NCBI GenBank assembly: GCA_019186945.1
Contig: JABAQJ010000004.1
Coordinates: 310,001 to 374,000 of the forward strand
Direction of reading: 5' to 3'
DNA length: 64,000 nt
Origin: Gemmatimonadaceae bacterium
Lineage (GTDB): Bacteria; Gemmatimonadota; Gemmatimonadetes; Gemmatimonadales; Gemmatimonadaceae
This document shows, piece after piece, positions 55,987 to 64,000 of this stretch. How positions within the stretch are numbered: position 1 is the stretch's first letter; the number at the start of each line of letters is the position of its first letter. The notes below the pieces were generated by a model. That model worked only from the letters and a program-made list of their open reading frames with translations. It searched no databases and was not told the DNA's origin. The position numbers and the translations under genes are program-made.

Positions 55987-56409
55987 ATGCATGTCTCCTT
56001 CGCGCTTTTCGCCGATGCAGCCAACCTCTCGCAGGAGGGAAAGCTGAACATCCTTGGTGTGTTCGACGCCGTGCAGGTTGGCCAGACGCCTGCCATCCAT
56101 CCCCGCGCTCACCTCGTCGTGCGACTCAAAGGAACGGCGAGCGATGCGGGGACGCACGACATGACGCTGCGGTGGGTGAACCCACGCGGCGAAGAACTCT
56201 GGTCGTCCGCGGGCAAGATCGACATCGGCACGCCTCCGCACGACGTCACCGAGATGGATCTGCCGATCATTGCGGCGGTTGACCTGCCACTCGATCAGGC
56301 GGGCACATTCACAATGGAAGTCCTGGTCGACCGGGACGAAGCGGCGACTGTATCCCTGCAGGTGCGAAGCGGCGCCCCGTTCATGCCCGCTTCCAACCTC
56401 GTCAGCTGA
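55987..56409 (+). CDS. DUF6941-like small beta protein
   Basis: A 140-residue protein. ATG 55987 is supported by a promoter 7 nt upstream and by the family start, VSFALFADAANLSQEGKLN followed by ILGVFDAV. The rest is a beta sandwich with HLVVRLKGTASDAG, HDMTLRWVNPRGEELW and GTFTMEVLVDRDEAATV. No signal peptide or membrane segment is seen, so it is cytoplasmic. The family is of unknown function and short single-domain. It overlaps the convergent zinc-ribbon gene by 8 bp at their 3' ends. Confidence 0.78.
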   Translation: MHVSFALFADAANLSQEGKLNILGVFDAVQVGQTPAIHPRAHLVVRLKGTASDAGTHDMTLRWVNPRGEELWSSAGKIDIGTPPHDVTEMDLPIIAAVDLPLDQAGTFTMEVLVDRDEAATVSLQVRSGAPFMPASNLVS

Positions 56410-56572
56410 TCGGCGGACCGCTTTCACCGCAACTGGCGCAGCGACGGACGCCGCGAAGGTTGCACATCTGGCAGATGAACGTCCCGCAGCGCTCGCACGG
56501 GTAACCCTCCGAGGCGCGTTCTTCTCGTCCACAGGCCCGGCAGGTCATCGCGTCCTTCTCTTGCAACTCCAC
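56402..56572 (-). CDS. 56-residue zinc-ribbon protein
   Basis: A tiny protein starting at GTG 56572 with GGAGG 4 nt upstream. It contains eight cysteines in four CxxC-type pairs (CRAC, CERC, CQMC, CASC), which would form two treble-clef or zinc-ribbon sites, and little else. Double zinc ribbons of this size are often nucleic-acid or protein adaptors. It is encoded 70 bp after the hybrid kinase gene on the same strand, so in the minus direction it lies downstream of that kinase. Function is unknown. The ribosome binding site and cysteine spacing support a real gene. Confidence 0.62.
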   Translation of the reverse strand: MELQEKDAMTCRACGREERASEGYPCERCGTFICQMCNLRGVRRCASCGESGPPIS

Positions 56573-56642
56573 GGTTCCTCCGACATCGGTGAGTGGTAAC
56601 GCTCCTCCGGCCGCCCGGCACCGGCGCAGGCGTCGTTGTCGC

Positions 56643-59600
56643 TCAGGCAAGCGACTCCGGTTGGTGTAGCGCCGCGCGCACGTCATCGAGTGTAAACGGC
56701 TTGGAAATGCAGGGTCGGCCGCTGGATTCGAGGAATACGCGCACCGGGTCGTTCTCCGCATCGCCAGTGAGAAAAATCACGCCCCTTGCTGCCGACGGCG
56801 CGCGCTCGACCAGTTCTCGATAGAGCGCATCTCCGGCCAACCCCGGCATTCGTACGTCAAGCAGAATGCGATCGTATGCCAGCGATGCCAGCCGCGCACG
56901 CGCCTCCAGGCCGTTGGCGGCCAGATCCACGTGGTGCCCAAGGCGCACGAGGTAGCGTGAGAGTGCTTCCCGAATAGTCGGCTCGTCGTCGACGACGAGC
57001 ACCGACAGTGATTCCATCGGTACTCCCACATCCTGCCTGGAACCCGGCAACGCCTCGACGCGCGGTGCGATCGGGATCTCCACGATGAACGTGGCACCGG
57101 CCCCTGGCGTGGAATCGACATGGATGCGGCCACCGTGCTCGCGCACGATCCCGTCGGCAACCGATAGCCCGAGCCCGGTCCCTTGCCCAACGCCTCGCGT
57201 GGTGAAAAACGGGTCGAAGATCCGGTCCCGATCTGCGGCGCCAATGCCCGGCCCCGTGTCCTGGACCGTGATGGCGACCTGCGAGCCTACGAGTCTCGTC
57301 CGCAGGCTCAACCGCCGCTCGCCCGGCCAGTTGCGAAGCACCTGTTCCGAGTTGGCAATCAGGTTCAACACGACTTGCTGGAGTTGCGTCACGTCGGCGA
57401 GGACCGGCGGCAGATTGGGCTGCAAAGCGAGTTCGATGGCAATGTTGTCCAGTTGGAGAGCGTAGCGCCGCATGTCCACGGCCTGCGCCAGCAGCACGTT
57501 CACGTCCGCCGGCGTCTTCCTGGCCGGTTGCTGGCGTGCGAACGCAAGCAGGTTGCCGATTATCTTCGCCGCGCGCCGGGTCTCATCGAGGATCATCCGC
57601 GCGTTGTCCAACTCCTCGCGCGGCAGCGCAGGGGACTCGAGCAACAGCTCACCTAACGCCATCACGCTGGCCAGGGGGTTGTTCAGCTCGTGGGACAGTC
57701 CGCTCACAAGATGGCCGACCGCGGCCATCCGCTCCTGCCTTAGCATTTGCGTCAGGACCCGCTTCTCATGTGTCGTGTTGCGCACGATCGCCAGGAGTCC
57801 GGAAGCGCGCTCGCCGGACATCAGGGGCGAGGCGGTGATCGACGCCCAGCCCGCCTGGCCCTCGTCGTCGATGAACCGCAACTCGAAACGCTGGATCTGA
57901 CCGGCAAGCGTCGCCTGCAGCATCCCTTCCGCCAGCTCACGATCGCGCGGATCGATCACCTCGATCACTGGACGCCCAAGCATCTCCTCGCGCGACCTTC
58001 CGGTCGCAACCTCGAACACCTTGTTGGCCGCCGTCAGGCGGCCCTGCGAGTCGATACTGACGATGGCGTCGGGTGCGGTCTCGACGAGTTGCGCGTACCG
58101 CCCCTCGGACCTCGCCAGCGCTTCTGCCCGGGAGCGTTCGTCCGTCACGTCGCGAATCCACACCACGACGCCTTCCACGCCTCCCGCCAGCGACAACGGC
58201 GCGAAGCTCGCGTCCAGCTGACGGCGGTCGCCATCGATCGAGACGATCGAATGCGGCGAGCGCTGCGGCACACCCACAAGCGCCTGGTTGCACGCGCGCT
58301 CCAGCGCGCTCTGCTCGTCCTCCGGCACGAGATCCCGAAGCGCAACGCCCTCCAGAGCCTGCTGTCCGAAGAGCTGTCGCGCCGCCGGATTGGCGGACGT
58401 GATCAGACCCGACGGATCCAGCGTAAGGAGTGCGTCGAGCGCGGCATCGATCACGCGCGCACTGCGATCGAGGACGTGCGGTAGCGTTCGCTCTTCTTCG
58501 AGCGTCACGATCGCTCCGCCATTCGCGTGCGGAGCCGCCGACACGCGGAGCGCGGTTCCCATCGCCGGCGCGGGAAGGACTCCGCGTACCGTCACGCCGT
58601 CGCGCATCGCGCGCTCGACCGGCAGGTCGTCGTTGGCCGAGGGCGCTTCGCCAAGAAACGTTTCGTAAAACGGCCGGCCGACCAGTTCCCGTGGGCCCTC
58701 GACCTTCGCCATCTGCAACGCGCGTGTATTGTACCGGGCAATCCGGCATCCGTCATCGACGATCACCATCGCGCTGGCGATCGCGTCGAACGTTGCCGTC
58801 CACTCGCGCGTCGCATCGCTCAGCTCCTCGTAGAGCCGCGCATTTACGATCGCCACCGTCACCTGATCCGCCAGCCGCCGAAGAACACGCGCGTCCTCTT
58901 CCAGGAAATCGTCTGCACGGTTGAACACCGAGAGCACGCCCAAGGGCCCGCGCGCGGTGGTCAGCGGTACGTTGATGACCTTCTCGATATTCGCGAGGCG
59001 CTGGGTCAATCGATACCGACCGGGCTCGTCTCCGGCATTGTTGCTGATGACGGTTATACCCTCACGCACCACCCTGCCGGAGACGCTTGCACCGACCGGC
59101 AGGTGCACACCCTTCAGGAGCTCGCCAGCCCCAACGGCCGCCACGATGTTCAGATAGTCGCCCTGCAGGAGCGCGACGCCGCCGCCGTCCGCCCGCAGAA
59201 GCGCGGTCGCGTGGCGCAGTATCAAGCGCATCACTTCGCCCATCCGCAGCGATTCGCCGACGGCGCGCGCCGCGGCCGCCAGCGCTTCGCTCTGTCGCCG
59301 CTCCCGTTCGCTCTCGGCGAACAGCTGCGCGTTGCTCAACGCGATGGCTGATTGCGACGCCAGCGTCCGCAGCGACTCCACGTCATCTCCGCGCAGACCA
59401 TCTTCAATCCGCGAGAACGCGCCCACCAGGCCAAGCAATCGCCGCCCATGCATCAGGGGCGCCACCGCCATGCAGCCGATCGCTGATGCTCCCGCGATCA
59501 TCCGGTCGACCGGCGACGGCGACATGGTCAGTAACGCCTCACCCGTACGTGCGGCCTGTGCGACTACTCCCGCACCCTCGTCGATCGCGATCGGCGCCGC

Positions 59601-59945
59601 CGAACCAATCCCCTCGACCCCATCGACCAGGCGATTGACAACTTGTACGGTCCCACGATCGAGATCCGGATGCAGAACGAACACGCCGTCGGCGCTGGTC
59701 GTCCGTTGAACCCCGCGCGCAAGTTCGTGCATCACTTCACTCGCATCGAGCGTTCGCGACAACGCTCCACTAATCCCCTGGATTCGCTGCAGCCTCCACG
59801 CGCGCTCGGCGTTCACCCTGATCAGTTCCCGCAGCGCGATCGCCTGCGACTCGGGGACTCCCTCCAGGAGCGCTTCGATGTCGGCATCCTGCAGTCCTGA
59901 CGAAGGCATGCCGAACGGCGGGGATCCATCGCGAATGGTCGTCAT
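56643..59945 (-). CDS. Hybrid sensor histidine kinase, GAF-GAF-PAS-PAS-PAS-HK-REC
   Basis: A 1100-residue soluble hybrid kinase. Two GAF domains (about 60-215 and 235-385) are followed by three PAS domains (about 390-500, 510-620, 635-745), with APDAIVSIDSQGRL in the last. The phospho-acceptor His is in GLSHELNNPLAS (about 751), a DHp sequence of the NtrB-like class. The ATPase has NLIANSEQVL, DTGPGIG, FFTTRGVGQGTGLGLS. A C-terminal receiver has acceptor Asp near 1029 in ILLDVRMPG. No membrane helix is present. Its partner is unknown; the NtrC-type regulator at 1.3-2.7 kb is a possible target because NtrB-like DHp domains pair with NtrC proteins, but there is no direct evidence. Confidence 0.93.
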   Translation of the reverse strand: MTTIRDGSPPFGMPSSGLQDADIEALLEGVPESQAIALRELIRVNAERAWRLQRIQGISGALSRTLDASEVMHELARGVQRTTSADGVFVLHPDLDRGTVQVVNRLVDGVEGIGSAAPIAIDEGAGVVAQAARTGEALLTMSPSPVDRMIAGASAIGCMAVAPLMHGRRLLGLVGAFSRIEDGLRGDDVESLRTLASQSAIALSNAQLFAESERERRQSEALAAAARAVGESLRMGEVMRLILRHATALLRADGGGVALLQGDYLNIVAAVGAGELLKGVHLPVGASVSGRVVREGITVISNNAGDEPGRYRLTQRLANIEKVINVPLTTARGPLGVLSVFNRADDFLEEDARVLRRLADQVTVAIVNARLYEELSDATREWTATFDAIASAMVIVDDGCRIARYNTRALQMAKVEGPRELVGRPFYETFLGEAPSANDDLPVERAMRDGVTVRGVLPAPAMGTALRVSAAPHANGGAIVTLEEERTLPHVLDRSARVIDAALDALLTLDPSGLITSANPAARQLFGQQALEGVALRDLVPEDEQSALERACNQALVGVPQRSPHSIVSIDGDRRQLDASFAPLSLAGGVEGVVVWIRDVTDERSRAEALARSEGRYAQLVETAPDAIVSIDSQGRLTAANKVFEVATGRSREEMLGRPVIEVIDPRDRELAEGMLQATLAGQIQRFELRFIDDEGQAGWASITASPLMSGERASGLLAIVRNTTHEKRVLTQMLRQERMAAVGHLVSGLSHELNNPLASVMALGELLLESPALPREELDNARMILDETRRAAKIIGNLLAFARQQPARKTPADVNVLLAQAVDMRRYALQLDNIAIELALQPNLPPVLADVTQLQQVVLNLIANSEQVLRNWPGERRLSLRTRLVGSQVAITVQDTGPGIGAADRDRIFDPFFTTRGVGQGTGLGLSVADGIVREHGGRIHVDSTPGAGATFIVEIPIAPRVEALPGSRQDVGVPMESLSVLVVDDEPTIREALSRYLVRLGHHVDLAANGLEARARLASLAYDRILLDVRMPGLAGDALYRELVERAPSAARGVIFLTGDAENDPVRVFLESSGRPCISKPFTLDDVRAALHQPESLA

Positions 59946-59966
59946 CGACTCAGGCCAGAAACGGAC

Positions 59967-60854
59967 CTAACGGGCGGGAACCAGCACCACGAGCGCTGCC
60001 GGTTCCACCACGAAATGCACCGGCGTCTCACCGGCGGAATCGCCGTCGGACTGGAGCGGTCGAATCGGCTCCGTCGCCAGTTCGATGGATCGGCCCTTCA
60101 TGAAGGACATGCGCGGATGCGGTCGAAAGTCGTTCCGGACGAGCCGCCACGCGATACCCATGGCATCGCGCAGGCCACGTGGTGAAAGGACGCATAAGTC
60201 TAGCAGCCCGTCATCGGGAACGATGTCGGGGCCCAGATGGATGAGTCCGCCGAGCACTGCCCCAAAGTTCGCCACCAACGCGATCGACGCGTCACACGTG
60301 ACCTCCTTGCCATCGACGCGGGCACGGACGGTGAACGGCCGTTCCGCGAGCACGGCTCGCGACGCGGTCACGAAATATGTGAAGACGCCCAGCCTGCGCT
60401 TCATGGCTCCCGACGCATCCGCCACCATGGTCGCGTCGACTCCCGCCCCTGCCGCGAACACGGTACGCCGGCCGACTCGCGGGCCATCGACGACGCGCGC
60501 CAGGTCTACCGCCCTGCGACCGCCGTCCGCCAGGCACCGCAGCGCCAGCAGCGGCGACGTCGGTATCCCCAGCGCGCGCGCCACGAGGTTGCCCGTCCCG
60601 CTGGGCAGGATCCCCAACGCAACACCCGTCCCGGCGAGCGCCTCAGCCACCTCGGCGACAGTCCCATCGCCGCCTAACGCGAAGACTGCGTCCATGCCCT
60701 CGCTGCGCCGAGCTGCCCGAGTCGCGTCCCCGGGTCCAGTCGTCTCGTGAACCCGGACCTCGATCCCCATCTCGGCGCAGCCGCGACGCACCGCTGCCAT
60801 CGCCACGCTCCCACGCCTCGACGCCGGGTTCACGATCACCAGCGCGCGACGCAC
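59967..60854 (-). CDS. YegS/DgkB-type lipid kinase
   Basis: A 295-residue diacylglycerol-kinase-fold protein. GTG 60854 begins just after the TamB-like stop with RALVIVNPASRRGS; the frame continues upstream but only over that neighbour. ATP-binding motifs are GGDGTV (61-66) and LPSGTGN (83-89). The C-terminal beta domain has LIHLGPDIVPDDGLLDLCVL. It phosphorylates diacylglycerol or a similar lipid, returning it to phospholipid synthesis. Its TAG stop is part of a CGTTAGG heptamer (59972-59966, minus strand). The PASTA/Lgt products in this window release diacylglycerol-consuming demands, but no direct link is visible. Confidence 0.9.
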   Translation of the reverse strand: MRRALVIVNPASRRGSVAMAAVRRGCAEMGIEVRVHETTGPGDATRAARRSEGMDAVFALGGDGTVAEVAEALAGTGVALGILPSGTGNLVARALGIPTSPLLALRCLADGGRRAVDLARVVDGPRVGRRTVFAAGAGVDATMVADASGAMKRRLGVFTYFVTASRAVLAERPFTVRARVDGKEVTCDASIALVANFGAVLGGLIHLGPDIVPDDGLLDLCVLSPRGLRDAMGIAWRLVRNDFRPHPRMSFMKGRSIELATEPIRPLQSDGDSAGETPVHFVVEPAALVVLVPAR

Positions 60855-60856
60855 CC

Positions 60857-63800
60857 CTAGTAACGCCACGCCCGATAGAAATCGAACCCGATCTGCTTCG
60901 GCGTCGGCGCAAACACCCGCTCGATCCCGCACACGCGTGTCTGCGGCTCGAGTCCAAAGGACATCCCGTATCCCTGCGAGAAACGGTAGTCCACCTTCAA
61001 CCCGAACGACTCGAGGCTGAGGGGATTCTCCTGGCTCTGGGTGCTGCAGAGCCCCGCCTGGAGCGAAACCCATATGCGATCGTTGATCTGCTTGCCCAGC
61101 CCGAACTGAAGCCCATTGAACAGTGCCGTCCTCGCCTGCGTCGCGAACGCGGTCCCGCGATCGAGCTGGTTCGCTGCCGACTGGATCTCGACCTGGTCGA
61201 AGAACCGGCCCGTCAGCATCTGCGCCAGCATGCCGCTCACGGCGGACGTCAGGAGGGACGAGACCGTCGGCCCGCCTCCAGTCCCGCCAATCTGGAGCGA
61301 TGGTGCACCCGTCACGAGGTAGCTGATCAGGTCGGACTCCGAGAGCGCCAGCGAATCGGCGCTCTCGAACGTGAGTCGCGGCTGCAGGAACGTACCCTGC
61401 AGCCGGACCCGGATGCGAATGTCGCTGCCCGTCGATCCGATGTTCGACGAGAACTGGCGCACCGTGTGGAGCGCCCGGATGTCCAGCGTGGGATTGAGAT
61501 CTGCGTCGCCGAAGAACCTGAGCTCCCCGCCTTCAATCGTGAGCGCGCGTGTCGTCACACCCAGGTCCAGCAGGTACGTCCCCTGCTCGGTTTGCAGACG
61601 ACCGTCGAGCGCAAGAGCGGGCGCTTGCGGTCCTCCACGTGCCCCACTCGCCCCGCTCCGTGCAACGGTCATGTTCACGGACCCACCCAGCTTGATGTTC
61701 GCTTCGTCCGACCTGAGCCGCACGTCCGGTCCCATGGTAATCGCCACATTCCGGATATCCAGGTTCTGCAGCAGCCTGGGCGGCGTCTTGGGCAACAGCG
61801 TTCGATTCGCCAGCACCGTGGTGTCCACGATGTTGAGCAGATCCGGATCGTCGAGGCTGACGACATCCTTGTCGAAGAACTCCGGGATGTAGATGACGCC
61901 CCGGTCAATCGTCACGCCGCCGTTCAGCACCGAACGCGTGAAGTCGCCATTCAATCGCAGGTTTCCCGAGAGCTGCAGATCGGCGACGCGTGGCCGGACC
62001 ACGACGTGAAAGTCGCGCGCCCCGAGCGTCACATCGTACGACGGAACGGAGTCCGCTCCCTGAAGCGCCACGACTCCGTTCATCCACAGCGAGTCGCCGC
62101 GCTCCGATCCGCTGGTGGCCACGAACCGGCGGATCCGTACGGTGTCACGCTCCGCCACCAGGTCGATATTGACGTCACGGATGCGTTCGCCACCCATCGC
62201 CTCCAGCGTGGCTGCGGCGCCGTCGACCTTGAGGAACCCGTCGAGCGTGCTGCGATCCGTGGGCCCGTGGAGGGCAAGGTCCGCGTTCAGACGACCGACG
62301 GCGTTCTGCAGTGACGGCAGCACGCCTTCCAGCAATCCCAAGTCGACATCTCGCGACCGCACGGTGACCCGCATGGTGTCGTCGACCGCGCGCCGAGGAA
62401 CCGACGCGAGTCGCAGATCCACGGGGATGTTGGCGTGAAGCTCCAGCACTGGCGCTCCGCCGCGCAGGATGTCGAGCGATCCCCGGGCACGCCGATCGGC
62501 ATACGATCCCGTCAGGCTCACACGCTGGAGTTCGATGTCGCCAACCGTTCCGTCACGAATGCTGCCATCGAGACGCATCGTCGGCGCCAACGCCTGGCCG
62601 CGGATCTCCATGCTCGCATCCAATCGCCCGCCAAGCTTCACTCGCGTTTGCGCAAGCCGACCGAGATCCTCCATGGCAACGGAGTCCGCTCGCAGCGCGA
62701 TGTCCACGTCGCCGTCGCGTGGCAAGCGCCCCTTCAGCCCGATACGGCCCTGAGCACCGCCCTGGAACACGACCGGATCGATCACGATTCCCTCCCGCGT
62801 GGAGAGGATTCGTGTCCCGCCAGCCAATGACCACGAGTGTTCAGCCATCGACAGCACAAGCCTCTCCACGCCAGTGTCGGCGGTGTCGCCTGCCAGTCGC
62901 ACGGTTCCCGACCCTTCCGCCGTCATCCCCGTCGCCTCGGTCGCTCCAACCCGGTAGTGGATCTCCGTCGGCGAGCGCACATCGAGGGCAGCCCCCACAA
63001 CTTGGAGCGCAACACCAGCGACGACAACCGTGTCTGCCGTGACCGTCACCTCGCCATTTGTCGACGCCGTCAGGTTCCGAAGATCGGCATTGACGCGCGC
63101 GCGCGCAGCTGACGATTCCCTGATTCGCAACCCGGTCGCGCTCAGGGTCGCCCGCAAGCCGAGTGTGTCCACTGATCCATGTAGTTGCGCGGCGAGCGTC
63201 AACCGCCCGCCGAGACTGTCGTTGGCCGCCAACTGCAACGCAATACTGTCGCCTTCATACGGCCGTTCGTAGTAGCGCCGGAGTCCACCGAGCGAATCCG
63301 CGAAAGCGGAGAGCGTCAGCGAATCCTGCACCTCCGGAGAAACGCCCAGCCGCCCGCGGGCACTTAGCGACACGACCGGCGAATCCATCACAAGCGAGTC
63401 TACCGTCATCAGTCCCGCGCCGAATCGCAGGCGCGCCGTTCCTTCATAGACTCGCACGCTGTCCACCAGCGAGCGCCCCAGATCGATCGCCAGACTCCCC
63501 GCAAGAGTCGCAAGCGAGTCGCCGCGCAATCGCGGCGTCGCCTGCCCGTTCAGCTGCGATCGAGGCATCGCCGCCGTGTCGAAGAGGGAACGAAGATCAA
63601 GATCGCGGAAGAGGAAAACTCCGTCGGCTGCGTATCCGCCAACGGAGTCCGCGTCCACACGCCCGTCGTAGGTCAGGATGCCGCCCGTACCGCGAAGCTC
63701 CGAGCCGATGTCGAGATCCTCCATCGTTCCCTGCAGCCGAATCGGTCCCTCGAACTCCCCTCGGAATGGCAGCGGATACTCGTGGTACGCGTGCGCGATC

Positions 63801-64000
63801 GTGCCCATCGAGATCGGCTTGGCTACGACGGCCAAATCGTAGGTCAGGAACTTCTCGCCGTACGTGACCCGACCATTTCCGGTGAACCGACTGGGCAGAC
63901 CAGGCCCATCGCGATGCGTGATGTCGGCATCGCGGAACCGGACGTCCAGCCACGAAGAATCCAGCCGAGCAGACCCCGAGACGAGGCCGTCGAAGCGAGG
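60857..64000 (-). CDS. TamB-like translocation/assembly protein, partial (5' end outside)
   Basis: The frame is open across the right edge, giving 1047 C-terminal residues and no start in the window. Long stretches of repeating beta-strand segments (for example RFDGLVSGSARLDSS, LQGTMEDLDIGSELRGTGG, SMEIRGQALAPTMRLDGSI) fit the hydrophobic-groove beta-taco of AsmA/TamB proteins. The C-terminal DUF490 region has ALTIEGGELRFFGDADLNP and RVRLQGTFLQPRLTFESA, ending in a barrel-like KVDYRFSQGYGMSFGLE. TamB-family proteins bridge the inner and outer membranes and move phospholipids or assist barrel assembly. It overlaps neither neighbour; the lipid kinase starts 2 bp later. Confidence 0.9.
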   Translation of the reverse strand, partial: PRFDGLVSGSARLDSSWLDVRFRDADITHRDGPGLPSRFTGNGRVTYGEKFLTYDLAVVAKPISMGTIAHAYHEYPLPFRGEFEGPIRLQGTMEDLDIGSELRGTGGILTYDGRVDADSVGGYAADGVFLFRDLDLRSLFDTAAMPRSQLNGQATPRLRGDSLATLAGSLAIDLGRSLVDSVRVYEGTARLRFGAGLMTVDSLVMDSPVVSLSARGRLGVSPEVQDSLTLSAFADSLGGLRRYYERPYEGDSIALQLAANDSLGGRLTLAAQLHGSVDTLGLRATLSATGLRIRESSAARARVNADLRNLTASTNGEVTVTADTVVVAGVALQVVGAALDVRSPTEIHYRVGATEATGMTAEGSGTVRLAGDTADTGVERLVLSMAEHSWSLAGGTRILSTREGIVIDPVVFQGGAQGRIGLKGRLPRDGDVDIALRADSVAMEDLGRLAQTRVKLGGRLDASMEIRGQALAPTMRLDGSIRDGTVGDIELQRVSLTGSYADRRARGSLDILRGGAPVLELHANIPVDLRLASVPRRAVDDTMRVTVRSRDVDLGLLEGVLPSLQNAVGRLNADLALHGPTDRSTLDGFLKVDGAAATLEAMGGERIRDVNIDLVAERDTVRIRRFVATSGSERGDSLWMNGVVALQGADSVPSYDVTLGARDFHVVVRPRVADLQLSGNLRLNGDFTRSVLNGGVTIDRGVIYIPEFFDKDVVSLDDPDLLNIVDTTVLANRTLLPKTPPRLLQNLDIRNVAITMGPDVRLRSDEANIKLGGSVNMTVARSGASGARGGPQAPALALDGRLQTEQGTYLLDLGVTTRALTIEGGELRFFGDADLNPTLDIRALHTVRQFSSNIGSTGSDIRIRVRLQGTFLQPRLTFESADSLALSESDLISYLVTGAPSLQIGGTGGGPTVSSLLTSAVSGMLAQMLTGRFFDQVEIQSAANQLDRGTAFATQARTALFNGLQFGLGKQINDRIWVSLQAGLCSTQSQENPLSLESFGLKVDYRFSQGYGMSFGLEPQTRVCGIERVFAPTPKQIGFDFYRAWRY

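Overview
The window is high-GC bacterial chromosome, densely packed and diderm in character. It encodes an Omp85-type barrel, a TamB-like protein, an MsbA-like exporter, an LpxL-like acyltransferase and exported lipoproteins. A BTAD-AAA-TolB-TPR regulator, a PorX-like response regulator, a DUF6941-type protein and a proteinase-K-like lipoprotein together suggest Gemmatimonadota. That assignment is inference from gene content, because no rRNA or marker search was possible. I saw no tRNA, rRNA, CRISPR array, transposase, integrase or phage gene; this looks like core chromosome with some lineage-specific genes.

Layout. 1-5.2 kb (+): three small membrane/coiled-coil proteins sharing one module, an NtrC-type sigma-54 activator, a beta-helix plus outer-membrane-barrel protein and a DUF4390-like secreted protein. 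5.2-10.7 kb (-): PBP1A, an amidohydrolase, IlvE and an HNH endonuclease. 10.8-14.1 kb (+): TyrS and an exported amidase. 14.1-20.0 kb: a giant BTAD regulator (-) divergent from a subtilisin lipoprotein (+), then a 70-residue protein. 20.1-23.6 kb (-): a polar amino-acid ABC transporter with fused binding protein and permease, and a class V aminotransferase. 23.6-29.5 kb (-): an envelope-glycolipid cluster (MsbA-like exporter, three glycosyltransferases, an acyltransferase). 29.5-31.1 kb (-): PorX-like regulator. 31.3-36.9 kb (+): a small helical protein coupled to a DnaB-like ATPase, a hydrolase, YebC, RuvC, RuvA and an aminotransferase. 36.9-39.7 kb (-): a GGDEF-EAL protein. 39.8-50.3 kb (+): a tightly coupled housekeeping run, ruvB-queA-tgt-yajC-def-fmt then rsmB-PASTA-rpe-tlpA-tsaD-lgt. 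50.3-55.9 kb (-): a DMT transporter, HAD phosphatase, CYTH protein, unknown protein, AcpS and a cytochrome c-FTR1 iron permease. 56.0-64.0 kb: a DUF6941 protein (+), then (-) a zinc-ribbon protein, a hybrid histidine kinase, a YegS-like lipid kinase and a TamB-like protein running off the right edge.

How the genes work together. The + strand run covers tRNA modification (queA, tgt, tsaD), protein N-terminus formation and removal (fmt, def), rRNA methylation (rsmB), secretion (yajC) and lipoprotein lipidation (lgt), with ATGA/GTGA overlaps at most junctions. RuvC and RuvA are split from RuvB by an aminotransferase and a c-di-GMP protein. Envelope building recurs through the window: PBP1A, the MsbA/glycosyltransferase cluster, the Omp85-like barrel, Lgt and TamB.

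Most notable observations: a near-consensus Fur box inside codons 3-8 of the cytochrome c-FTR1 gene; a PASTA-only protein in the place where other genomes carry a PASTA Ser/Thr kinase; a tripled membrane/coil module beside an orphan sigma-54 activator; a DnaB-like ATPase without the DnaB N-domain coupled to an unknown helical protein; a frame-independent heptamer CGTTAGG found 23 times by eye; and several apparently leaderless promoters with a -10 box 7-8 nt before the start codon.
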